Shown here: piece after piece, positions 7,387 through 13,630 of the stretch
Layout of the letters: each line of letters opens with the position of its first letter
How positions within the stretch are numbered: the first letter of the stretch is position 1
DNA from: Roseiarcus sp050015575
GTDB lineage: Bacteria > Pseudomonadota > Alphaproteobacteria > Rhizobiales > Beijerinckiaceae
Assembly: GCA_050015575.1 (NCBI GenBank)
Contig: JBEKBD010000076.1
Location: 1-22,986 of the forward strand
Direction of reading: 5' to 3'
Length of the DNA: 22,986 nt
Program-made: the position numbers and the translations under genes
The notes under the pieces: generated by a model
What the model was told of the DNA's origin: nothing
The model's input: the letters and a program-made list of their open reading frames with translations, nothing else
Database searches by the model: none

Positions 7387-10300
7387 GTGACCCAGCGCCC
7401 CGAATCGCTCGATATCCTTCGCCATCTCGCGTCCAAACCGGGAGACCACGACGCGATCAAAGCCGACTTCCGCGCGCTTCTCGTCGCCGAGTTCGACGCT
7501 TCGCTCGCCGAAATCCGCTTCGAGCAGCGCGTCGAGGTCAAGAGCCGCATCGACGCGCTGATTGGCCGCACGGTGTTCGAGGCCAAGCGCGACCTCGCCA
7601 GCGAGATGAAGGACGTCGAGCGCAAGATGCCCGACTATCTCGCCAATCGCGAGGCGGAGACCGGCGAGCCGTTCGTCGGCATCGCCTCGGACGGGCGCAA
7701 ATGGGTGGTGATGGCGCTCGACCAGGGCGCGCTGGTCACGATCAAGGAAACGATCCTCGATCCGGAAAGGCCGGGCGAATTTCTCGCCTGGCTCGACGGC
7801 GCGCTGGCGTTGAAGATTTCGCTGCCGCCCGACCCCGAGACCGTGCGCATCGAACTCGGCGCCGACTCGGTCGCGTTCCGGGCGGCCGACGCCGCCTTGC
7901 GCGCTTTATGGGCGCGGCTCAAGGCCGATCGCGCGGTCATGCTCAAGCGCCAACTCTGGGCGCAGCTTCTCAAGATCGTCTACGGCCGCGAGGTCGAAAG
8001 CGATGCGCTGTGGCTCCAGCACACCTATCTCGTCATTGTCGCCAAATGCATCGCGCTCGCGGCGCTCGGCCTGAACGAAGACGATCCGGCGCGGCTCTTG
8101 TCAGGGGACGCGCTGACCAGCGCCGGCATCACGGGCGCGGTCGAGAGCGACTTCTTCGATTGGGCGGTCGCCGACGCGGAGGGCGTCAGGCTGGTGCGGC
8201 GCGTCATGGCGCATGTGCGGCGCTTCCGCCTCGCCGAAGTCGAAAGCGACGTGCTGAAGGTTCTCTATGAATCGCTGATCGACCGGACGGAGCGGCACGG
8301 GCTCGGCGAATACTACACGCCGGACTGGTTGGCGGCGAAGATGGTCAAGCATGCGGTCGAGCGACCGCTCGAGCAAAGGGTGCTGGACCCCGCCTGCGGC
8401 TCGGGGACGTTCTTGTTTCATGCCATACGTCGCTTCCTTGCGGAGGCCGAGGCCGGTGACGTCGCTCCCAGACGCCGAGCGTTTGAGGCCACGCAGCATG
8501 TCGCCGGCATGGATATTCACCCCGTCGCTGTTATCATCGCGCGCGTGACCTATCTGCTGGCGCTGGCACCGGCCCTGGCCGGGCGCGCGGGCGCGATCTA
8601 CGTTCCGGTTTATCTCGGCGACGCGATGCAGCTTTCGATCAGCGAAATGATCGGCGGCCGCGAATTGACGATCCGGGTTCCGCCGCCCGCCGCCGGCGAG
8701 GGGCAAGGCGTCGCGGCGGGCGGCAACGGCAAGGATCAACTCGAATTTCCCGACACATTCTGCCGCGATCCCGGACTGTTCGACAAGGCGATCGAACGGA
8801 TGCGATCGGGTTCCGAGCAAGGCATGAATCGCGAGCAGATCGAAAAGGCGCTCTATCGCATCACCGAACAGCATTATCGCGCCGACGTGACGCGGGAGCA
8901 GCAGCTCGCGATCCAAGATCTCGGCAAGACCTACGTCACGTTCGACAAGTTGCGCCGGGACGGCCGAGATTCCGTCTGGGCCTATGTCGCACGCAATCTT
9001 TCTCGCCCGCTGGCGTTTTCAGCCGGAGGGGGGTGGGCGAACGTGGTCGTCGGCAATCCGCCTTGGGTCGCGTTCCGCCACATGAGCGCGGACCTGCAGA
9101 CGCGTTTCAAGGAATTGGCGAACGGATTGGGCGTCTACGTTAGCCGAGTTCCCTCCCAGAATGACCTCTCCGCCCTATTCACCGCGCGCGCCGCTACCTT
9201 GTACCTGCGCGCTTCCGGTCGTCTTGCCTTCCTCTTGCCATTGGCCGCGCTGACACGCGGCCAATTCGAGCGCCTTCGGACCGGCGCGTTTCACGGCGGC
9301 GCGATCCAATGGGACGAAGCGTGGACGATGGACGACAGCGTGCAGCCGTTGTTTCCGGTCCCGTCCTGCGCGGTGTTCGGGCGCAGGCGCGCAACTTCTA
9401 AGCCGATGCCCGATCGCGTGCGAGCCTTCTCCGGTCCGCTGCCGTTGCGCGACGCGAGGGAGGAGCTGGTCGATGACTTGATCAAACGGGGCTTGTTTTT
9501 CGATCGGGCGGATTCGCCAAAGCCAAACGAAGCGCAATCGTCCGGCGGCTCCCCTTACCGTAAAGCGTTTCGCAACGGCGCCACCCTGTTTCCCCGCATG
9601 CTGTGTTTCGTAGAGCGAAGAAAGCTCGGGCGGCTCGGCGGCGATCTCGCTGCGCCTCAAGTCATCAGCCGCCGTTCCAATCAGGAGAAGGCGCCCTGGA
9701 AGGCCCTGCCCTCGATCGAAAACCGAGTCGAGGCGCAATTCTTGAGGCCAGTGCTGCTTGGGGAAAGCGTAGCGCCGTATCGAGTTTTCATGCCGTTCGA
9801 ATGCGTGATGCCGGTCGATGAAGCAGGCGCGATATTAGATGCGGCGATGGCGCTCGATCGCGGGTTTGATCAACTCGCGATGTGGATGCGAAAAGCCGAG
9901 GCCGCTTGGGAAAGCAACAGAAGCTCCGATCGTTACCGACTAACCGAGTTGTTCGACTACTTTGGGCAACTCACCGCACAATTTCCGCTAGCTCCTTTGC
10001 GTGTGATTTACGCGGCTTCTGGGACGCAACCCGCCGCCGCTGTACTGAAAGATTCTGGGGCAGTCATAGAGCACAAGCTCTATTGGTGCGCACCTGCGAG
10101 CCTCGGCGAAGCCAGCTACCTCGCCGCCATCCTCAACAGCGAGACCGCGCGGGAGCGCACGGCGAAGTATCAGTCGCGCGGCCAGTGGGGCGCTCGCGAC
10201 TTCGATAAGGTCGTGTTCAACCTTCCCATTCCCCGCTACGACGCCAAGATCAAGCTCCACCGCGACCTCGCCGACGCCGCGGCTAAGGCTGAGCGCGTCG

Positions 10301-10431
10301 CCGCGGCGATAGCGTTGCCTGAAGGCGTCAAGTTCCAGCGCGCGCGATCGCTGGTGCGCGCGGCGCTGAAAGAAGCGGGCCTCGCCGACGCGATCGACGC
10401 GCTGGTCGCGACTCTTCTCGACGGCGCGTGA
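7387..10431 (+). CDS. Single-chain restriction-modification enzyme (type IIG-like): nuclease plus N6-adenine methyltransferase
   Basis: From the GTG at 7387 the protein has 1014 residues. The N-terminal part (about 25-150) carries a pattern like the PD-(D/E)XK nuclease core: D56 in SRIDALIG followed by E65-A-K67 in TVFEAKRDL. A helical linker spans about 165-300. The methyltransferase core follows, with GEYYTP (about 307-312, motif X region), VLDPACGSG (332-340, the SAM-binding motif I) and GNPPW (N557, the catalytic motif IV for adenine N6). The C-terminal third is probably target recognition; it is less GC-rich (about 9550-10080). A long insertion of roughly 220 residues separates motifs I and IV. 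One chain with both activities fits Eco57I/MmeI-like type IIG enzymes. No helicase or specificity subunit adjoins. No good ribosome site precedes the GTG, so the start is uncertain. Restriction activity is inferred from the EAK pattern only. Confidence 0.85.
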   Translation: MTQRPESLDILRHLASKPGDHDAIKADFRALLVAEFDASLAEIRFEQRVEVKSRIDALIGRTVFEAKRDLASEMKDVERKMPDYLANREAETGEPFVGIASDGRKWVVMALDQGALVTIKETILDPERPGEFLAWLDGALALKISLPPDPETVRIELGADSVAFRAADAALRALWARLKADRAVMLKRQLWAQLLKIVYGREVESDALWLQHTYLVIVAKCIALAALGLNEDDPARLLSGDALTSAGITGAVESDFFDWAVADAEGVRLVRRVMAHVRRFRLAEVESDVLKVLYESLIDRTERHGLGEYYTPDWLAAKMVKHAVERPLEQRVLDPACGSGTFLFHAIRRFLAEAEAGDVAPRRRAFEATQHVAGMDIHPVAVIIARVTYLLALAPALAGRAGAIYVPVYLGDAMQLSISEMIGGRELTIRVPPPAAGEGQGVAAGGNGKDQLEFPDTFCRDPGLFDKAIERMRSGSEQGMNREQIEKALYRITEQHYRADVTREQQLAIQDLGKTYVTFDKLRRDGRDSVWAYVARNLSRPLAFSAGGGWANVVVGNPPWVAFRHMSADLQTRFKELANGLGVYVSRVPSQNDLSALFTARAATLYLRASGRLAFLLPLAALTRGQFERLRTGAFHGGAIQWDEAWTMDDSVQPLFPVPSCAVFGRRRATSKPMPDRVRAFSGPLPLRDAREELVDDLIKRGLFFDRADSPKPNEAQSSGGSPYRKAFRNGATLFPRMLCFVERRKLGRLGGDLAAPQVISRRSNQEKAPWKALPSIENRVEAQFLRPVLLGESVAPYRVFMPFECVMPVDEAGAILDAAMALDRGFDQLAMWMRKAEAAWESNRSSDRYRLTELFDYFGQLTAQFPLAPLRVIYAASGTQPAAAVLKDSGAVIEHKLYWCAPASLGEASYLAAILNSETARERTAKYQSRGQWGARDFDKVVFNLPIPRYDAKIKLHRDLADAAAKAERVAAAIALPEGVKFQRARSLVRAALKEAGLADAIDALVATLLDGA

Positions 10432-10440
10432 CGCGCGCGC

Positions 10441-11304
10441 TCAGCGCCCCAGCATCCGATTGGTCGGCCCGCGCGCGGCGACGATCTCCGCCTGGTTTCC
10501 GCGGATGATCGCCATTTCGGCGACGCCGGTGAGGCCGGAGCCGGCGTCGAGATTGAGGCGGAAGCTCTTGATCTGATCGGCGTGCGAGGCGTGCGCCAGA
10601 GCGTCGTTGGGCGTATGGCCGTGGACGACGAAGAGTCCGCTCCAGCCCTCCGGGCCCGGCGCGTGATCGAGGAACGGCCAGCGCACCCATGCCCAGTGCC
10701 GGTTCTCGTCGAGGCGCCACAGCGGCGCATTCCACGGCGCGGCGAGAAATTCGTCGAGTTCGATGCGCGGGTTGACGCCGGCGTGGACGAACAGAATCTC
10801 CCCCGAGCGCCAGTGCGGCCGCAATTCGTCGAGCCACGTCGCGACGCGGGGCGGCAGCGCGGCGCGGATCGCGCCGACCAGGGCCTGCGGCGTCGCCGGC
10901 GCCGCGGCGGGGTCGGCGAACTGCGCGATGGTGGGCCAGCCGCCGTTGGCGACCCAGCCCTCCAGCGCGTCGATCGCGTCGGCGAGCGGCGTCGCGGGAT
11001 CGAGCGCGAGGCGCATCATCGTCTCGTGATTGCCCATCAGCGCGATCGACTCCTCGGCGCCGATCCGTTCTCCCGCGCCGATCGCCAGATCGATCGCGCC
11101 GAGCGGATCGGGGCCGCGGTCGACGAGGTCGCCGAGAAACGCGACGGCGCGGCGCGGCGCGCGGCGTGGCTCGCGCCGCGCTTGCTCGAGCAGAGCGTCG
11201 AGCAGATCGACGCGGCCGTGAATGTCGCCGACGGCGAAAATCTCGACCTCGGCCGCGGCCGAGCGCGGCAAGGCGTGGGATTGGCGGTCGACGACGACGG
11301 GCAT
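10441..11304 (-). CDS. PPP-family metallophosphoesterase (serine/threonine phosphatase-like)
   Basis: The 287-residue cytosolic protein has all signatures of the PPP metallophosphatase family in order: AVGDIHGR (D27, H29), FLGDLVDRGPD (D59), LMGNHE (N92, H93), FVHAGV and VVHGHTP. These residues bind two metal ions and hydrolyse phosphoesters. Bacterial members include PrpA/PrpB protein phosphatases and ApaH-like diadenosine tetraphosphatases; the substrate cannot be fixed from sequence. The ATG at 11302-11304 has GGAG upstream. The stop lies only nine bases from the convergent stop of the restriction-modification gene, with no terminator between. The universal stress protein gene is upstream on the same strand, 133 bases away, with a strong hairpin between. 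Confidence 0.9.
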   Translation of the reverse strand: MPVVVDRQSHALPRSAAAEVEIFAVGDIHGRVDLLDALLEQARREPRRAPRRAVAFLGDLVDRGPDPLGAIDLAIGAGERIGAEESIALMGNHETMMRLALDPATPLADAIDALEGWVANGGWPTIAQFADPAAAPATPQALVGAIRAALPPRVATWLDELRPHWRSGEILFVHAGVNPRIELDEFLAAPWNAPLWRLDENRHWAWVRWPFLDHAPGPEGWSGLFVVHGHTPNDALAHASHADQIKSFRLNLDAGSGLTGVAEMAIIRGNQAEIVAARGPTNRMLGR

Positions 11305-11369
11305 GGGCGGGCTCCGGCGCCGCCCGCGGTCGGAGGGAACCCGGCGGCGGGCAAGTTATCGCGCGCGCG

Positions 11370-11395
11370 GGCGCCGGCTTCCAGAGGCCGGCGCC
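11370..11395 (-). terminator. GC-rich hairpin between usp and the phosphatase gene
   Basis: GGCGCCGGC (11370-11378) and GCCGGCGCC (11387-11395) form a perfect 9-bp stem. Two inner pairs can reduce the loop to CCAG. It lies downstream of the usp stop on the minus strand. No run of T follows, so it is at best a weak or Rho-assisted terminator, or an RNA-stabilising hairpin. Confidence 0.4.
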
Positions 11396-11437
11396 TCCGG
11401 GGCTATCGAGGCGCCGAGGCGCGCCGCCGCCCGTCGA

Positions 11438-11863
11438 TCAAACGCGCACCACCAGCACCGAGCACTGCGCGTGCCGCACGATGGTCCTGGCGTTCGAGCC
11501 GAGCAGATAGTCGGACATCACCGGCCGGTGCGATCCCACGACGATGAGGTCGGCGCGCCATTCGGCGGCGTCCCTGAGCAGCTCGTGATAGATGCCGCCG
11601 CTGAGCACGATCGTCGAGACGCGCTCCTTGGGCAGCGGAATTTTCGCCGCGATGTCGTCGAGCGCTCCTTGCGCCCGCTTCTCCTGCTCCTCGTCGAAAT
11701 CGGCGGGGACGTATTCCATGAAGGTCGCCGGCAGAAGCGGCTGGACGTTGACGAGGCGCAGCTCCCCGCCGCTCTGGGCCGCCAGTTCCAGCGCCTGATC
11801 GAGCCCCTTGGGGCTCGACGCGGGATCGGCGAGATCGATGGCGAGGACAATTCGATGGAACAT
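11438..11863 (-). CDS. Universal stress protein (UspA family)
   Basis: A single-domain protein of 141 residues with the Rossmann-like Usp fold. It begins MFHRIVLAIDLADP (strand 1 with the nucleotide-contacting aspartate) and ends DLIVVGSHRP, then LLGSNARTIVRHAQCSVLVV. The C-terminal segment corresponds to the ATP-binding G-2x-G-9x-G(S/T) loop. The second glycine is replaced (GSHRPV), so nucleotide binding may be altered while the final GS pair is kept. Usp proteins are cytosolic dimers that raise survival under starvation or respiratory stress. The ATG at 11861-11863 has a near-ideal GAGGAGGA. It is divergent from dksA, another stress-response gene, with a 184-base region between that probably holds both promoters. 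Confidence 0.92.
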   Translation of the reverse strand: MFHRIVLAIDLADPASSPKGLDQALELAAQSGGELRLVNVQPLLPATFMEYVPADFDEEQEKRAQGALDDIAAKIPLPKERVSTIVLSGGIYHELLRDAAEWRADLIVVGSHRPVMSDYLLGSNARTIVRHAQCSVLVVRV

Positions 11864-11946
11864 CGCTTCCTCCTCGAGTTCGCGCCGGCCGCGTCGCGAC
11901 GGCGCTGTCGATTCTCATAGGCCCGCGCGCCGTCGATTGACAATGC

Positions 11947-11967
11947 GGCGGCGCCAATTCCGCCGCC
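11947..11967. promoter_or_regulatory. Inverted repeat between usp and dksA
   Basis: GGCGGCG (11947-11953) and CGCCGCC (11961-11967) flank the seven-base spacer CCAATTC in the divergent intergenic region. It could be an operator or just GC-rich chance symmetry. No known regulator motif is recognised. Confidence 0.25.
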
Positions 11968-11988
11968 CCGTCGGCGCGCGAGTAGTCA

Positions 11989-12017
11989 TTGTTCCCTGAC
12001 AACGACATCGCTATAAG
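11989..12017 (+). promoter_or_regulatory. Candidate sigma-70-type promoter of dksA
   Basis: TTGTTC (11989-11994) and TATAAG (12012-12017) are separated by 17 bases. The -10 element matches the consensus at five of six positions, while the -35 is weak. Transcription would start about 12024, giving a leader of roughly 24 bases that contains GGTTC-GG-GAACC (12029-12040). Confidence 0.4.
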
Positions 12018-12047
12018 GGCGCCGAGTTGGTTCGGGAACCGAGAATC

Positions 12048-12470
12048 ATGGGCATAGTCGGCGTTATCGAGGACGGCTACACACCCTCGGACAGCGAGCC
12101 GTTCATGAACGAACGGCAGAAGGAATATTTTCGGCGCAAACTCATCGGCTGGCGCGAAGCGATTCTCGCCGAAAGCAAGGAAACCCTCGCCGCGTTGCAG
12201 AACGAAAGCGAGAACCATCCCGATTTCGCCGACCGCGCGTCCTCGGAAACGGATCGCGCGATCGAGCTGCGCTCGCGCGATCGGCAACGCAAACTGATCG
12301 CCAAGATCGAAGCGGCGTTGGCGCGCCTCGACGACGGGACTTACGGCTTCTGCGTCGAAACGGGCGACCCGATCTCGTTGCGCCGGCTCGACGCGCGGCC
12401 GATCGCGACGCTGTCGGTCGAGGCCCAGGAGCGCCACGAACGCCGCGAGAAGATCTATCGCGAGGAATAG
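12048..12470 (+). CDS. dksA: RNA polymerase-binding transcription factor DksA
   Basis: DksA enters the secondary channel of RNA polymerase and, with ppGpp, redirects transcription under starvation. From the ATG at 12048 it has 140 residues. A coiled coil spans about 24-95, with the tip motif DFADRA (D59, D62) intact. The globular end reads YGFCVETGDPISLRRLDARP. Of the four zinc cysteines of the E. coli protein only C102 remains; the others are T, S and A. Loss of zinc ligands is normal for alphaproteobacterial DksA. The opening EPFMNERQKEYFRRKL is also typical of this class. A TTG at 12027 is an alternative start but fits the family less well. It is convergent with fliO and divergent from usp. 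Confidence 0.94.
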   Translation: MGIVGVIEDGYTPSDSEPFMNERQKEYFRRKLIGWREAILAESKETLAALQNESENHPDFADRASSETDRAIELRSRDRQRKLIAKIEAALARLDDGTYGFCVETGDPISLRRLDARPIATLSVEAQERHERREKIYREE

Positions 12471-12498
12471 CGGACGCGGCAACGCCGAACCGGCGCGT

Positions 12499-12523
12499 AG
12501 GCGCGCGGCCTCGGCCCGCGCCT
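12499..12523. terminator. Hairpin between convergent dksA and fliO-like genes
   Basis: AGGCGCG (12499-12505) and CGCGCCT (12517-12523) pair, with an inner GGCC-TC-GGCC. It sits exactly between the two stop codons and so could serve both strands. Neither side has a T-run, so termination is only suggested. Confidence 0.35.
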
Positions 12524-13323
12524 CAGACGTCGCGCCCGAGAAGGCGCGCCATTTCCGCTTCGAGCGATTCGAGGTCGCCGAACGCTTCTTCGAGCGGCGG
12601 CTTGACCGCCGGGGCCGAAGCCGGCGTCTCCGGCGACGACGGGCGCGCGACCGGCTGCGGCCGCGCGGCGGCGGCCTCGGGCGGAAGGACCGGAGTCGCG
12701 CGGGTCCTCGCCGCCGGAGCGACGACGATCGGCGGCGGCAAAGGCGAGCGCGCATGAGTGGCGGGGCGCGCAGGCGCGAAATCGCGCCTCGCATCGCCGT
12801 TCCCCGGCGCGACCGCTCGAATCGGCTGGCGCAGAGGCGCGGGCGCGACGCGCTCCGCCCCCGAGCGCTCCTCCGGCGTGACCGTCGGGGTTTCGAAACG
12901 CGGCGCGATGCGCGGCGGCTGCGGCGCGGGTTCGGCCGGCTGAAGCGGCGCCTCGACCGCAGCGCCGAGGGCGTGGACCGGCGCGATCGGCAGCGCCTTG
13001 CCCGCGGCGGCGTCCCTTTCGCGCGCCGAAGTCGAAACGGCGGCGCGGATGATCTGCGATTCGACCAGCACGTCGTTGGGCCCGCCGATCATCACCAGAT
13101 GTTCGACATTGTCGCGGCGCAGCAGAACCAGTTGACGCTGTCCGTCCAAGGAGAAGGCGTCGACCAGCCCCAACCGCGGCTGGCGGGCGCGACCGCCTCC
13201 GGGAACGCGAAGGCGATGGCCGAACGCGACCCGATAAATGATCGCGAGAATTAACGCGATCGCCACCAATAGACCGGCGAACAGGGCGATTTGCCAAAGC
13301 GACGACGAATTACTCATCCACAT
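12523..13323 (-). CDS. FliO-like flagellar biosynthesis protein
   Basis: The protein has about 266 residues. One membrane helix lies at about 10-30 (LWQIALFAGLLVAIALILAI). A compact domain follows with RLGLVDAFSLDGQRQLVLL, RRDNVEHLVMIGGPNDVLVE and SQIIRAA, which is the FliO core. A long Pro/Ala-rich disordered region runs from about 110 to 240. A short acidic C-terminal helix (LGDLESLEAEMARLL-like) ends it. FliO helps assemble FliP in the flagellar export gate, but alphaproteobacterial genomes often carry this homologue beside cckA away from flagellar operons, so its role there is uncertain. The start is ambiguous between ATG 13323 (chosen, weak GGA site) and ATG 13317. It is divergent from cckA. 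Confidence 0.75.
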   Translation of the reverse strand: MWMSNSSSLWQIALFAGLLVAIALILAIIYRVAFGHRLRVPGGGRARQPRLGLVDAFSLDGQRQLVLLRRDNVEHLVMIGGPNDVLVESQIIRAAVSTSARERDAAAGKALPIAPVHALGAAVEAPLQPAEPAPQPPRIAPRFETPTVTPEERSGAERVAPAPLRQPIRAVAPGNGDARRDFAPARPATHARSPLPPPIVVAPAARTRATPVLPPEAAAARPQPVARPSSPETPASAPAVKPPLEEAFGDLESLEAEMARLLGRDV

Positions 13324-13630
13324 GGGATATCCAGACCTCGGCGAGGGCGCCCCCCTTCCCACTCTCCGATCTTTGTCGCCAATGGCGATGAAAAGGGTCA
13401 GTATCGGACGGAGCGGCCTCGCGCGACTCAGACGGCGTTAGCCGTTCCTATCAAATCGTGTAAGCCATGATTCCTAGCAAATCGTGTAAGCCATGAAAAC
13501 AGCGGAATATTGGCGAGATGCGCCGGCTTGAGGCAAGGCGGGGCGCGGCGTCGCGAAATCGGCGCAATCGCAAGGGAAAGGCCGGCCGGAGCGCGCTCGC
13601 CCGGGCGCGAGGGGGGAGGATCGTTTCGCC
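13324..13630. other. Divergent control region between fliO-like gene and cckA
   Basis: These 307 bases lie between two divergent starts and hold no supported gene. They contain a 26-bp tandem repeat (13445-13496), a small inverted repeat ACGGC-GTTA-GCCGT (13432-13445) touching it, and GANTC sites at 13425-13429 and 13469-13473, with a third at 13633-13637 across the cckA start. The stretch before the start has a strong GGGGGAGGA. Confidence 0.6.
13445..13496. repeat. 26-bp tandem direct repeat, two copies
   Basis: Copies lie at 13445-13470 and 13471-13496 and differ at one position (T or G at the seventh base). The shared core is CAAATCGTGTAAGCCATGA. On the minus strand each copy reads ATG GCT TAC ACG ATT TG followed by a stop, so two five- or six-codon mini-frames exist. 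The location about 135 bases upstream of cckA suggests paired binding sites. Confidence 0.9.

Noticed and set aside
1784..10431. One defence island formed by DUF3800 and the restriction-modification gene
   Set aside because: They are about 5 kb apart with cysE, cytochrome b561, a ligase, an omp and tauE between, so linkage is not supported.
10582..11547. Plus-strand frame of 321 codons opposite the phosphatase
   Set aside because: The minus strand carries all PPP metal-binding motifs; the plus frame is Arg-rich and featureless.
13445..13496. CRISPR array
   Set aside because: There are only two copies, directly adjacent without spacers, and no cas genes.
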